Shown: piece after piece, positions 1 to 9,733 of the stretch | Position numbering within the stretch: position 1 is the stretch's first letter | How the letters are laid out: every line of letters begins with the position of its first letter | Source: an uncultured Eubacteriales bacterium | GTDB taxonomy: Bacteria > Bacillota > Clostridia > Oscillospirales > UBA644 | Direction of reading: 5' to 3' | Assembly (NCBI GenBank): GCA_905207625.1 | Contig: CAJLLT010000002.1 | Location: 1-64,000 of the forward strand | DNA length: 64,000 bases | Program-made: the position numbers and the translations under genes | Notes under the pieces: generated by a model | The model's input: only the letters and a program-made list of their open reading frames with translations | The model's database searches: none | What the model was told of the DNA's origin: nothing

Positions 1-100
1 TTTTCAAAAGGGGTCGCCGGGTGCAGGGCGGAGAGCCCTAAGAAAAGAATTAGGCGGGAAACTCTGCAAAAAGTGCCGAAATAGGGGGGAAGGCCTGTGA
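1..100 (+). other. Left window edge: possible 3' end of a truncated gene or structured RNA
   Basis: Two forward frames are open from the first base. One stops at 82-84, the other at 98-100 with a basic tail containing a CKKC pair. The same stretch folds into several short hairpins (for example the one starting at base 25). A short stretch around 77-92 recalls a conserved box of RNase P RNA, but the required 3' conserved boxes are absent. I cannot decide between a CDS tail and an RNA; the upstream sequence is outside the window. Confidence 0.25.
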
Positions 101-154
101 AAAGCCCGAAGATGAGGGTCTCGCACGATGAAACGATCCTCGAAAAACTTACTG

Positions 155-183
155 TTTACAAACAGTTTATTTTGTGCTATAAT
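155..183 (+). promoter_or_regulatory. Sigma-A promoter for the acyltransferase/GT8 cluster
   Basis: TTTACA at 155-160, a 17-base spacer and TATAAT at 178-183 with an extended TG motif. It places transcription start near 190, which rules out the ATG at 128 as the start of the first gene. Confidence 0.8.
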
Positions 184-220
184 AAGGTGGTATAGGTTTT
201 TGATGGCAGAGGGGCGATTG

Positions 221-1027
221 ATGTTTCGGAAGGAAAGATACGGGATGAAGAAAAAGGTGCCTATCAAAACGGTATATTACAAAGACGAATTGCAGGATGA
301 ATTTTCCACAGCCGTGATTACACCGAAGAAGATCGATGGAAGCTATGTATATCTTCGGGAGTCGGTTGCCGGAAAAACAGCCCGGTTTTTCATCTACCGA
401 TTATTGGCCTTTCCGCTTGCGTTCTGCTATCTGCATCTCTCTTTTCACCATCGGACGATCAACCGTAAGGTTCTGAAAGAATACAACGGCTCCTTTTTTC
501 TCTATGGAAACCATACCCAGCCCATTGCCGACGCACTGATTCCCTCCTTTCTTCACCCGAAGGGCATTTCGGTGATCGTGCACCCGAACAATGTTTCCAT
601 GCCTGTTTTGGGTCGGATGACGCCCTACATGGGCGCACTGCCTCTGCCGGACGATCTTTCGGCCATGCGGCATTTCAAGGAAGCCATAGAGCATCAGGTG
701 CAGAAGGGCGTTCCGGTCTGCATCTATCCCGAAGCCCACATCTGGCCCTACTACACCGGCATTCGTCCTTTCAAGGAGGATTCCTTTTACTACCCGGTCA
801 AATACGGCGTACCGGCATTCTGTTTCACCAATGTATACAAGGCCTGCCGATTCCGCAGCCGCCCGAAGATCCGGACTTATATAGACGGCCCCTTTTATCC
901 TGACAATTCCCTTCCTCTGCGAGAGCAGAAAAAAGAGCTGCGGGACAGAATTCACGCCTGTATGTGTCAACGGGCGGCCCAGTCCGACCTTTCGTACATC
1001 GAGTACAAAAAGGAGGAAAACGAATGA
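221..1027 (+). CDS. Lysophospholipid acyltransferase family protein (PlsC-like)
   Basis: A 268-residue protein probably transferring an acyl chain to a lysolipid or related acceptor at the membrane. Seen: an NH-T-Q-P-I-A-D motif (H-X5-D, a variant of the catalytic HX4D of PlsC enzymes) about a third of the way in, and an IYPEAHIWPYY stretch corresponding to the family's EGTR-like block, followed by a PVKYGVPAF segment. A hydrophobic segment precedes the HX5D motif. The start at 221 has GAGGGG seven bases upstream; an alternative ATG at 245 follows AAGGAAAG. It is translationally coupled (ATGA overlap) to the GT8 gene downstream. The family is well supported; the substrate is unknown, and the coupling to glycosyltransferases suggests a glycolipid or an acylated glycan. 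Confidence 0.8.
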   Translation: MFRKERYGMKKKVPIKTVYYKDELQDEFSTAVITPKKIDGSYVYLRESVAGKTARFFIYRLLAFPLAFCYLHLSFHHRTINRKVLKEYNGSFFLYGNHTQPIADALIPSFLHPKGISVIVHPNNVSMPVLGRMTPYMGALPLPDDLSAMRHFKEAIEHQVQKGVPVCIYPEAHIWPYYTGIRPFKEDSFYYPVKYGVPAFCFTNVYKACRFRSRPKIRTYIDGPFYPDNSLPLREQKKELRDRIHACMCQRAAQSDLSYIEYKKEENE

Positions 1028-1860
1028 TCAATCTTCTGCTTGCGGGGAACGCCCGGATTTTTGACGGCATTCTCACCTGCGCCCTGTCCATTTTCCGCCG
1101 AAGCGGCGGAGAGGAAGGAATACGCTTTTATATCCTCACAATGGATGCAGGTCATCTGAAAGAGGAATACACGGCCATTTCCGACAGTCAGATAGAATTT
1201 CTGAACCGGGTTGCCCGGGCGCATCGGCCGGGGAGCGACTTTGTGAAGATCGATGTGAGTGCTCTTTACCGGAAAGAATTCGGCGGTTGCCCCAACGAAG
1301 ATGCCTACTGTTCGCCTTACACCCTCTTGCGGCTGTTGACGGACGAACTGCCGGAGCTGCCGGACAAGCTGTTGTATCTGGATGCCGACATTCTCTTCAA
1401 CAGGGACATTCGACTGCTTTACAACACCGATGTTGAAGGGTACGAATATGCGGCGACGAGAGATCACTACGGAAAATATCTGATCCATCCCCGATATATC
1501 AATGCCGGCGTGCTTCTCTTGAATCTGAAGGAGATGCGGAAAACCGGAATTCTGAAAAGAGCCAGAGCCTTGCTTCGGAAGAAAAAACTGGTCTTTGCCG
1601 ACCAAAGTGCGCTGATCCGCTGTACCACCAGAAAGAAGCTGCTCCCTCAGCGGTTCAATGACCAGAAGTTTTTGCACCGGCACACGGTGGTGCGCCACTT
1701 TTCCAAGCGTTTGTTTTACCTGCCTTATCCCCACACCGCCAATATCAAGCAATGGCAGGTGGACGAGGTGCATCGGATTTTCCGATACCACGCCTTTGAT
1801 GACATTTTTGATGAATACCTGAATTTGAAAAAGCTTTATGAAAATCCTCCCCTACAGTGA
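1024..1860 (+). CDS. Glycosyltransferase family 8 protein
   Basis: A 278-residue GT-A fold retaining glycosyltransferase of the GT8 (LgtC/glycogenin-like) type. Seen: the LLYLDADILFN segment carrying the DxD metal/nucleotide-sugar motif around residue 120, the YINAGVLLLNL motif typical of GT8 in the middle, and an ADQ-ALI motif further on. The ATG at 1024 overlaps the stop of the acyltransferase by four bases and has AGGAGG just upstream, so the first 20 codons of the longer open frame are not used. It probably transfers glucose or galactose onto a glycan or lipid acceptor; the acceptor cannot be read from sequence. Confidence 0.85.
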   Translation: MINLLLAGNARIFDGILTCALSIFRRSGGEEGIRFYILTMDAGHLKEEYTAISDSQIEFLNRVARAHRPGSDFVKIDVSALYRKEFGGCPNEDAYCSPYTLLRLLTDELPELPDKLLYLDADILFNRDIRLLYNTDVEGYEYAATRDHYGKYLIHPRYINAGVLLLNLKEMRKTGILKRARALLRKKKLVFADQSALIRCTTRKKLLPQRFNDQKFLHRHTVVRHFSKRLFYLPYPHTANIKQWQVDEVHRIFRYHAFDDIFDEYLNLKKLYENPPLQ

Positions 1861-1917
1861 AAAAGTTTTGTTGAAAGAAAGGAGTGTTCCTGCCCCGACA
1901 GGACTCCGGTTAGACCA

Positions 1918-3687
1918 ATGAATACGAAACCCGTCATTCCGATTTTTTATGCCTGTGATGACCGTTTTGTTCCCTTCGCCATGGTTTCTCTGACTTCAAT
2001 TCTGGAAAACGCCGATCCTGAGCGACAGTATGAAGTCCACATTCTGCACACCGACATTTCCTCTGCCCGCATGGAGCAGATTCACCGGATGCAACGGCAG
2101 AATGTCCGCGTTTGCTTTGACGATGTGAGCACCTATCTGCGTTCCTTCTGCGACCGGTTGCCCATCCGGGACTACTATACCAAAACCACCTATTTCCGGT
2201 TGTTCATCGCCGAAATGTTTCCCGATATTGATAAAGCCATCTACATTGACAGCGATACCGTGGTTTGCAAAAACATCGCAGAACTTTTCGATTACGATCT
2301 GGGAGACCATCTGGTGGGCGCCTGTCATGAGCAGGCCATGGTGCAGGTCGAAGAATATGGCAGATATGTGGAAAAGTGTCTGGGCATTGACCGGAATTGC
2401 TATTTTAATGCCGGAGTTCTGCTTCTGAACTGCGCCGCTTTCCGGCAGGAACAGATTTTACTGCACTTTACCGAGCTTCTCGGATTTTACGATTTTGTGG
2501 TCACACAGGACGAAGACTACCTGAACCTTCTGTGCAAGGACCGGGTAAAATTTCTTCCCCAGTGCTGGAATGTTGAAGTATTCGGCGAAATTCCGGTGCA
2601 GGAGGAGGAATTCGGCATCCTTCATTACATTATGGTGTCCAAGCCTTGGCATTACCGGGACTGCCGATACGGACAGCTGTTCTGGAGCTATGCCGCCAAA
2701 ACCGAGGTCTACGGAGAAATCGGGCGCATTTTAGAGGACTACACCGAAGAGCAACGCACCGAAGACAGCATTTCCTGTGATCGGCTTTTACAAACCGCCG
2801 TAAAGGAAACCTACCGGGAAGACAACTATTTTTCAAGGAAAAAGCGGATGCTCTGCTCAGAGGACCGGCAAAAGATTTTAGAAAAAATCGACCTTTTTGA
2901 AAGAGAGGGCCGTTTTGACGAAGATGTGGAAGACGACCCGCCCGGCAGAGCAATACAGCCCGGCGAAGTGGATTATCTCAAAGAAAAACTGACCACCCGC
3001 CTTTCCGCCAAAGCCTCCACTCTGGCAGCCGAATGTTACCTGCGTTCCATTCTGAGAAAAAAGCAGCTCATTGTGAAGGAGATTCTGGGCGGCGAGCACC
3101 TGCAAAATCTTTCAACCGGCGCTGTTCTGACCTGCAATCACTTTCATGCCATGGACAGCTTCGCCATGCAGCTTGCTTTCCGGGAGGGCGGCCCGAAAAA
3201 AGGAAAGCTCTTCCGCATCATCCGGGAGGGGAATTATACCGCTTTTCCCGGCTTCTATGGCTATCTGATGCGGAATTTCTACACGCTGCCTTTAGCCTCT
3301 GACTTCAAGGCCAAAAAAGAATTTCTCCGTGCCGCCGACCGGCTGTTGCAGGAAGGAAACTTCATTTTGGTCTATCCGGAGCAAAGTATGTGGTGGAACT
3401 ACCGGAAGCCCAAGCCCCTGAAGGAGGGCGGCTTCTACCTTGCCGCCAAGAACAATCTTCCGGTTATTCCCTGCTTCATCACCATGGAGGACAGCAACCT
3501 GTCAGACGAAACCGGCTATCCGGTCCAGGAGTATGCCGTCCACATCGGCGCTCCCATCTATCCGGACGAAACGAAGAATCCCACGGAAAACACCAAGGAA
3601 ATGACGGAAAAGAACTTTGCTCTCTGGAAAGAGATTTATGAAAGCACCTACCATATCCCCCTTTCCTACAAGACCGAAGAACGATAG
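1918..3687 (+). CDS. GT8 glycosyltransferase-PlsC acyltransferase fusion protein
   Basis: A 589-residue two-domain protein. Residues about 1-270 are GT8: IPIFYACDDRFVPFAMVSL at the N terminus, AIYIDSDTVVCKN with DxD near residue 105, and CYFNAGVLLLNC. After a charged linker (about 270-350) comes a PlsC-type acyltransferase: NHFHAMDSF gives the HX4D motif, and LVYPEQSMWWNYRKPK the second conserved block. The module order mirrors the two separate upstream genes in reverse. An AAAGGAG lies 30-odd bases before the ATG, too far to be an ordinary ribosome binding site, and I see no better one. Likely in one operon with the two genes before it. Inferred role: making an acylated glycan or glycolipid of the envelope. 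Confidence 0.8.
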   Translation: MNTKPVIPIFYACDDRFVPFAMVSLTSILENADPERQYEVHILHTDISSARMEQIHRMQRQNVRVCFDDVSTYLRSFCDRLPIRDYYTKTTYFRLFIAEMFPDIDKAIYIDSDTVVCKNIAELFDYDLGDHLVGACHEQAMVQVEEYGRYVEKCLGIDRNCYFNAGVLLLNCAAFRQEQILLHFTELLGFYDFVVTQDEDYLNLLCKDRVKFLPQCWNVEVFGEIPVQEEEFGILHYIMVSKPWHYRDCRYGQLFWSYAAKTEVYGEIGRILEDYTEEQRTEDSISCDRLLQTAVKETYREDNYFSRKKRMLCSEDRQKILEKIDLFEREGRFDEDVEDDPPGRAIQPGEVDYLKEKLTTRLSAKASTLAAECYLRSILRKKQLIVKEILGGEHLQNLSTGAVLTCNHFHAMDSFAMQLAFREGGPKKGKLFRIIREGNYTAFPGFYGYLMRNFYTLPLASDFKAKKEFLRAADRLLQEGNFILVYPEQSMWWNYRKPKPLKEGGFYLAAKNNLPVIPCFITMEDSNLSDETGYPVQEYAVHIGAPIYPDETKNPTENTKEMTEKNFALWKEIYESTYHIPLSYKTEER

Positions 3688-3696
3688 CTTGCAAAC

Positions 3697-3742
3697 GGCT
3701 GTCTCAAATGCGAATTTTAAAGCGTTTGAGCCAGCCTTTTTT
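3697..3742 (+). terminator. Rho-independent terminator after the GT8/acyltransferase cluster
   Basis: A long imperfect stem (GGCTG-CTCAAATGC paired with GCgTTTGAG-CAGCC) ends in six Ts, nine bases after the stop codon. Confidence 0.85.
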
Positions 3743-3795
3743 GCCGCCTTCAACACCATGCAGAAAATATTTTTAAATATCTCTTGAAATATCTC

Positions 3796-3824
3796 TTGAA
3801 TTCTGCCGCAAAGGGGTGTATAAT
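3796..3824 (+). promoter_or_regulatory. Promoter of tdh-kbl
   Basis: TTGAAT at 3796-3801, 17-base spacer, TATAAT at 3819-3824. This leaves a leader of about 93 bases before tdh in which I see no recognised riboswitch. Confidence 0.75.
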
Positions 3825-3923
3825 ACAAGGTGGAATCGGCGGACTGTCCCTGAACGGTCCGGGAATCAATAAAACCGACGCTTTTCAAGAAAAGCGCCGC
3901 AAATAAGAAGGAGAAGGTCTTTT

Positions 3924-4976
<1,053 letters not shown>

Positions 4977-4995
4977 GAGTGAAGGGAGATTTGTT

Positions 4996-6207
4996 ATGAA
5001 CAAGAACGAAGTTTACGCATACTACAGAGAAACGCTGGCCGGCATCAAGGAAGCCGGCGTGCAGAAAAATGAGCGCATCATCACCACGCCCCAGTCGGCG
5101 CACATTTTTGCCGACGGCAAGGAACTGATCAATATGTGTGCCAACAACTACTTGGGTCTGGCAGACAATCCGGAGCTGATTCAGGCGGCTAAGGACGCTT
5201 ACGATAAATACGGCTACGGTCTTGCTTCCGTCCGGTTCATCTGCGGCACTCAGGATATTCATAAGGAACTGGAGAAGAAGGTGGCTGAATTCTTTGAAAC
5301 AGAAGACACCATTCTTTATTCCTCCTGCTTCGATGCCAACGGTGGCTTGTTTGAAACACTCCTCACCGCAGAGGATGCCATCATTTCCGACGAATTGAAC
5401 CATGCCTCCATCATCGACGGCGTGCGGCTCTGCAAGGCTCAGAGATACCGCTACAAGAACAACGATATGGAAGACCTGGAAGCAAAGCTGAGAGAAGCGG
5501 ATGAAAAGGGCGCCCGCATCAAGATGATCGCCACCGACGGCGTGTTTTCTATGGACGGCATCATCGCCAATCTGAAGGGCGTTTGCGACTTGGCTGACCG
5601 CTACAATGCACTGGTGATGGTGGACGATTCCCATGCTTCGGGCTTTGTGGGCAAACGGGGCAGAGGCTCCACAGACTACTGTGGCGTGATGGGCAGAGTG
5701 GATGTGATCACCGGCACCTTCGGCAAGGCGCTGGGCGGCGCTTCCGGCGGCTTCACCACCGGTAAAAAGGAGATCATTGATCTGCTTCGTCAGAGATCCC
5801 GTCCCTACCTCTTCTCCAACACTTTGACTCCTGCAATTGCCGCAGGTACCCTTGCAACCATTGATATGCTGGAAAAGGACACCTCCCGCAGAGATTACCT
5901 GGAAAGCATCGTGGTCGGCTACCGGAAGGCTCTGGAGGACGCCGGCTTTGACATCATTCCCGGCACTCATCCCTGCGTGCCCGTGATGCTCTACGACGAG
6001 CACAAGGCCGCCAGAATGGCCGAAAAGCTCTACCAACTGGGCATTTATGCCGTTTCCTTCACCTATCCTGTGGTGCCCAAGGGTAAGGCCAGAATCCGTA
6101 CTCAGGTTTCCGCCGCACACACCAAGGAGGATTTGGATTTCGCCGTTCAGTGCTTCATCAAGGCAAGAGCCGAGATGGAGGCCGAGGACGCCGAAGCAAA
6201 CAAATAA
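4996..6207 (+). CDS. kbl: Glycine C-acetyltransferase (2-amino-3-ketobutyrate CoA ligase)
   Basis: A 403-residue PLP enzyme of the alpha-oxoamine synthase family that cleaves 2-amino-3-ketobutyrate with CoA to glycine and acetyl-CoA. Seen: MCANNYLGLADNP near the N terminus, DELNHASIIDG, the PLP-binding DDSHASGFVG, and GTFGKALGGASGG with the Schiff-base lysine. Length is normal. It lies 20 bases after tdh, with GAAGGGAG as ribosome binding site, and shares its promoter; a strong terminator follows. The pair would yield glycine and acetyl-CoA from threonine. Confidence 0.95.
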   Translation: MNKNEVYAYYRETLAGIKEAGVQKNERIITTPQSAHIFADGKELINMCANNYLGLADNPELIQAAKDAYDKYGYGLASVRFICGTQDIHKELEKKVAEFFETEDTILYSSCFDANGGLFETLLTAEDAIISDELNHASIIDGVRLCKAQRYRYKNNDMEDLEAKLREADEKGARIKMIATDGVFSMDGIIANLKGVCDLADRYNALVMVDDSHASGFVGKRGRGSTDYCGVMGRVDVITGTFGKALGGASGGFTTGKKEIIDLLRQRSRPYLFSNTLTPAIAAGTLATIDMLEKDTSRRDYLESIVVGYRKALEDAGFDIIPGTHPCVPVMLYDEHKAARMAEKLYQLGIYAVSFTYPVVPKGKARIRTQVSAAHTKEDLDFAVQCFIKARAEMEAEDAEANK

Positions 6208-6212
6208 TTCAA

Positions 6213-6260
6213 AAAGGGGCTGTAAAAAACATCGAGTTTTTTACAGCCCCTTTCTTTTTT
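6213..6260. terminator. Bidirectional terminator; short copy of the dispersed hairpin repeat
   Basis: Stem AAAGGGGCTGTAAAAAAC paired with its complement, loop ATCGA, then TTTCTTTTTT. It sits between converging genes (kbl and the membrane protein). The hairpin is nearly the same as hairpin 1 of the repeats at 11591 and 18141. Confidence 0.85.
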
Positions 6261-6263
6261 AAC

Positions 6264-7217
6264 TCATGCGCTGACCAGCGCTACGCCCACAAATGCACCG
6301 AAAACCGCCAGTCCGATAGCCAAAACAACAAGTCCTACGCCCGGACGGCGCTTTTTATACACCCAGTGGGAAAGAACAAACACCAATGCGCCCATCGAAA
6401 TGAAGATCAGCCCCATGCCGAAAATATCCCTGTATTTCATACCCTCGCCTCCGGAAAAACCAATCAGCTGCAAATACTCATACAGCAGATAGAAGCTTCG
6501 GGCGATAAACGCACAAAGGGCAGGCAAAAATACGGTTTGGGTGGCCTCCTGCATATAGGCTAAGACCACTCCGAGGAGAAACACCGAGGGCCCATCCGCA
6601 AGCTGGGGAAAAAACAGCGCAAAACCAATTCCCTGCAACAAAAGAGAAGGCACTGTTTTTATCTGCCAGCGTTGGGCCGCTCTTTTCACAAGCACCACGG
6701 AAAAAACCAGAGCAAAAAGCACCGGCAGAATAACCGTTGCAAAAAGGGACTGTGCATATCCTGTCATCAACCCGAAAGAGCCATGAGCGAGAAAAAGATT
6801 TCCCCCGCAAAGCTTTTCGCAAAGCAACCGCAGGGCCATCCCGCAAAGCAGCACCGCCCCCAGAACCGTTCCTGCAAAAAGGCAGTCCCGCAGCCGGAGG
6901 ACCTTTTCCATCCCTTTCATTTTTTCCGTCCAGGAGGTTCCGTTATCCGAAGTCTCTTGCCTTTTTGACTTCTTTTTTACAATGGAATCCGACAGAGCCT
7001 GCCGGCGCTCCCTTTCTGCCAGTTGCTCCCCTTCCTTCTGCGTTTTACGCAACAAGAGAAATCCGCCCAAAACACCGAAAAATGCGCCGCAGGGGTAAAG
7101 CCACCCGTTTTTTAAATACCAGCCGAAAAGCAATCCGCCCCAAGAACAAATTCCGGCTACCAACAAAGCACACAGCAAGCGCACCTTGAAAGCCTTCGGC
7201 ACCGTTTGTTTCATCAT
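6264..7217 (-). CDS. Multi-pass membrane protein of unknown function
   Basis: A 317-residue protein not assigned to a family. Seen: two close hydrophobic segments at residues about 10-55, a charged cytoplasmic stretch rich in Lys/Arg/Glu (about 60-110), then roughly five or six further membrane segments to the C terminus, ending in a VLAIGLAVFGAFVGVAL helix. No catalytic motif is visible. The frame also allows a TTG at 7220, but the ATG at 7217 follows a GAGGGAAGAGAAG purine run. It stands alone, converging on kbl. Function unknown. Confidence 0.7.
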   Translation of the reverse strand: MMKQTVPKAFKVRLLCALLVAGICSWGGLLFGWYLKNGWLYPCGAFFGVLGGFLLLRKTQKEGEQLAERERRQALSDSIVKKKSKRQETSDNGTSWTEKMKGMEKVLRLRDCLFAGTVLGAVLLCGMALRLLCEKLCGGNLFLAHGSFGLMTGYAQSLFATVILPVLFALVFSVVLVKRAAQRWQIKTVPSLLLQGIGFALFFPQLADGPSVFLLGVVLAYMQEATQTVFLPALCAFIARSFYLLYEYLQLIGFSGGEGMKYRDIFGMGLIFISMGALVFVLSHWVYKKRRPGVGLVVLAIGLAVFGAFVGVALVSA

Positions 7218-7293
7218 CAACTTCTCTTCCCTCTCTTTTTTCCTCGCCTTCTGCCCGGATCGCCGGAATTGAAAAGCCGTAGGCAGCCAGTCA

Positions 7294-7327
7294 AAAAGCG
7301 GAGCGCCCTGAGGGCACTCCGCTTTTA
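7294..7327 (-). terminator. Terminator of the L33-SecE-NusG-L11-L1 operon
   Basis: Near-perfect hairpin (AAAGCGGAGTGCCCT paired with its complement) with a terminal T-run read on the minus strand, right after rplA. It separates rplA from any rplJ-rplL genes. Confidence 0.9.
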
Positions 7328-7334
7328 TTGAAAA

Positions 7335-8030
7335 TTAACTCAGTTTTGCGCTGTTGATGCGGATGCCGGGGCCCATTGTGGATGCCAGGACACAGCTCTT
7401 GATATACTGGCCCTTTGCAGCAGCCGGCTTTGCCTTGATGATCGCACTGATCAGCGTATTGAAGTTTTCAGTCAGCTTCTCTGCGCCGAAGGAGGCCTTG
7501 CCGATGGGGCAATGGATGATGTTGGTCTTGTCCAGACGGTATTCGATCTTACCGGCCTTTGCCTCATGCACACCCTTTGCAATGTCGGGAGTCACCGTGC
7601 CTGCCTTGGGGTTCGGCATCAAGCCCTTGGGACCCAGAACCTTACCCAAACGACCAAGCTGACCCATCATGTCCGGGGTGGTGATGATTACATCAAATTC
7701 AAACCAGTTTTCCTTCTGAATCTTCTCAATAAACTCTGTGGATCCGGCATAGTCGGCGCCTGCCTCCTTGGCGGCCTCCACCTTATCGTCCTTGCAGATT
7801 GCCAGAACACGGATCGTTTTACCGGTACCGTTGGGCAGAACCACGGCACCTCTCACCTGCTGATCGGCATGACGGGAGTCCACGCCCAGCCGCACATGAA
7901 GCTCGATGGTTTCGTCAAATTTTGCCTTTGCAGTACCGCAAACCAGCGACAAAGCCTCGGAAGGATCGTACAGCTTTCCCTTTTCCAAGGTCTTGGCACT
8001 ATCCTGATATTTCTTTCCCTTAACAGCCAT
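7335..8030 (-). CDS. rplA: 50S ribosomal protein L1
   Basis: A 231-residue L1, the stalk protein that binds 23S rRNA near the E site and often represses its own operon. Seen: the conserved DVIITTPDMMGQLGRLGKVLGPKGLMPNPK region (signature GKVLGPKGLMPNPK), HVRLGVDSRHADQQVRG near the start, and a normal C terminus. It lies 18 bases after rplK and is the last gene of the operon; a strong terminator follows, so rplJ and rplL are not contiguous here as they are in many bacteria. Confidence 0.97.
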   Translation of the reverse strand: MAVKGKKYQDSAKTLEKGKLYDPSEALSLVCGTAKAKFDETIELHVRLGVDSRHADQQVRGAVVLPNGTGKTIRVLAICKDDKVEAAKEAGADYAGSTEFIEKIQKENWFEFDVIITTPDMMGQLGRLGKVLGPKGLMPNPKAGTVTPDIAKGVHEAKAGKIEYRLDKTNIIHCPIGKASFGAEKLTENFNTLISAIIKAKPAAAKGQYIKSCVLASTMGPGIRINSAKLS

Positions 8031-8048
8031 TCTTCTGATCCTCCTTCC

Positions 8049-8474
8049 TTATTTCTCCACCAGCACACCCATGGAACGGGCGGTACCGGCAATCATGCTC
8101 ATTGCGGTTTCCAAGGACGCCGCATTCAGATCGGGCATCTTGGTCTTGGCAATCTCCTCAACCTGAGCCTTGGTCAAAGTGCCCACCTTGTCCTTATTCG
8201 GCTTGGCGGAAGCGCTCTCCAAGCCCAGAGCCTTCTTGATCAGCACAGGAGCAGGGGGAGTCTTGGTGATAAAAGTGAAGGAACGGTCGGCATAAACGGT
8301 GATCACTACAGGAATGATCAGGCCGGCCTGATTCTTGGTTCTTTCATTGAAATCCTTGGTGAAGTTCGGAATGGAAACACCGTACTGACCAAGTGCAGGA
8401 CCTACGGGGGGAGCAGGAGTTGCCTTACCTGCAGGCAGCTGAAGCTTTACATAGCCCATAATTTTTTTTGCCAT
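8049..8474 (-). CDS. rplK: 50S ribosomal protein L11
   Basis: A 141-residue L11, part of the GTPase-associated centre on 23S rRNA. Seen: the N-terminal VKLQLPAGKATPAPPVGPALG signature, the PVVITVYADRSFTFITKTPPAP block and the C-terminal MSIAGTARSMGV-like segment (M-S-M-I-A-G-T-A-R-S-M-G-V). The start at 8474 (MAKKIMG) follows TGGAGGT; the open frame's extra nine N-terminal codons are not part of the family. Confidence 0.97.
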   Translation of the reverse strand: MAKKIMGYVKLQLPAGKATPAPPVGPALGQYGVSIPNFTKDFNERTKNQAGLIIPVVITVYADRSFTFITKTPPAPVLIKKALGLESASAKPNKDKVGTLTKAQVEEIAKTKMPDLNAASLETAMSMIAGTARSMGVLVEK

Positions 8475-8585
8475 AATAAATACCTCCAATGTGGTTCTCA
8501 TCGAGGGAAGAAAAATTTTCCCTCTCCCACCGGTGCGTTATTCGCCTACGCACCACAAGCGTTATTCTTTCCGGTTCTCCCGGGT

Positions 8586-9131
8586 TCAGATCTCCAATTT
8601 CTGCACGGAATCGGCATCCAGCTCCACGGGAGTTTCCCTTCCGAACATGGAAGCCAACACCATGATTTTCTTTTTGTCCTCGGAAATTTCCTTGACTACG
8701 CCCACAAAGCCGGACAAAGCCCCGGAAATCACCCTTACACTGTCGCCTATGGCATAACCCAGTTCCACGACCCTGCTCTCAATGCCCATGTTGGCCACTT
8801 CTTCGTCCAATAGCGGCACCGGTCTGCTTCCGGGTCCCACAAAGCCTGTCACCCCACTGATATTCCGTACAATGTGCCAGGTTTCATCGGTCATACACAT
8901 CTTCACGAAAACATAGCTGGGGTAGAGCTTGACTTCCACTTCTCTTTCCTTGCCGTTTTCCTTCTCCACCACCGTTTCCACAGGAATGGTGCACTCAAAA
9001 ATCATGTGGCCCATATTCCGGTTCTCCACAATCTTTTCCAGGTTCGCCTTTACCTTGTTTTCGTATCCGGTGTAAGTATGCACTACATACCAACGAGGCC
9101 CCAAGTTCTCAAAACTGCTGTTCTCTGCCAT
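8586..9131 (-). CDS. nusG: Transcription termination/antitermination protein NusG
   Basis: A 181-residue NusG that binds the RNA polymerase clamp and couples transcription to translation. Seen: NGN domain from PRWYVVHTYTGYENKVKANLE, the YPSYVFVKM and IVRNISGVTGFVG segments, and a C-terminal KOW domain with GDSVRVISGALSGFVGVV. It lies 12 bases after secE. The 111-base gap to rplK contains a hairpin (stem GGTGCGT), possibly a leader for rplK-rplA. Confidence 0.97.
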   Translation of the reverse strand: MAENSSFENLGPRWYVVHTYTGYENKVKANLEKIVENRNMGHMIFECTIPVETVVEKENGKEREVEVKLYPSYVFVKMCMTDETWHIVRNISGVTGFVGPGSRPVPLLDEEVANMGIESRVVELGYAIGDSVRVISGALSGFVGVVKEISEDKKKIMVLASMFGRETPVELDADSVQKLEI

Positions 9132-9143
9132 AACTTTCTCCGA

Positions 9144-9461
9144 TCAGACAACCACATCCGCAAAATGTTTGTACAAACTCACAAGCCAGTCCATTACAGC
9201 TGTACGGAACAGCGCATCAAAGCCGGCAAAAATTGCAGTGGCGACAATGATCACAACCACTGTGATTACCGTGTTCTGAACGGTGGAAGGAAGGGATGCC
9301 CAAACAATTTTCTTCCTTTCGCTCTTGCATTCCTTGAAGAATTTGCCTATCTTTTTGAAAAAGCCAGGACGCTTCTCCTTGGGCTTCGTATCCTTGGGAG
9401 CGGTCTTTTTGGACTCTTCGGAAACGGAAGCCTCTCCGGTCTTCTTGCTTTCTTCTGCCAT
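9144..9461 (-). CDS. secE: Preprotein translocase subunit SecE
   Basis: A 105-residue SecE. The first half is a highly charged Lys/Glu/Ser-rich extension (about residues 1-45) uncommon in the short Firmicutes forms; then the conserved FFKECKSERKKIVWASLPST amphipathic helix and a single transmembrane segment VITVVVIIVATAIFAGFDALF. It sits in the usual rpmG-secE-nusG order, which supports the call. Confidence 0.93.
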   Translation of the reverse strand: MAEESKKTGEASVSEESKKTAPKDTKPKEKRPGFFKKIGKFFKECKSERKKIVWASLPSTVQNTVITVVVIIVATAIFAGFDALFRTAVMDWLVSLYKHFADVVV

Positions 9462-9473
9462 AACCGTCCCTCC

Positions 9474-9623
9474 TTATTTGCTTTCCTTGTGAAGAGTGTG
9501 TTTCCGACAGAACCGGCAGTACTTATTCATCTCAAGTCTATCGGGGTCATTCTTCTTATTCTTTTTGGTCTCATAGTTCCTTTGCTTGCACTCGCTGCAA
9601 ACCAGAGTAATCTTAACCCTCAT
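9474..9623 (-). CDS. rpmG: 50S ribosomal protein L33
   Basis: A 49-residue L33 beginning MRVKITLVCSECKQRNY and containing two CxxC zinc ligand pairs (CSEC near residue 9 and CRFC near residue 36), so the zinc-binding (C+) form. GGAGGTGCC precedes the ATG. It is the first gene of the minus-strand secE-nusG operon and too short for most ORF cut-offs. Confidence 0.96.
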   Translation of the reverse strand: MRVKITLVCSECKQRNYETKKNKKNDPDRLEMNKYCRFCRKHTLHKESK

Positions 9624-9733
9624 TTCGGCACCTCCTGTAAATTTGGAAAAATCTAGAGTTTTTTACCTCCCTCAAGGGCGCTTCCGACGCCAAAATGCGT
9701 ACAGAAAAAAGACCTCGCCACAGAGGTGAGGCT

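Noticed and set aside
1..150. RNase P RNA 3' end at the left edge
   Set aside because: A short stretch around 77-92 recalls a conserved box, but the expected final conserved segments are missing and open frames exist, so I kept only a low-confidence edge feature.
1..150. Another lysine or cobalamin riboswitch at the left edge
   Set aside because: Only scattered short matches; the order of conserved blocks is not met.
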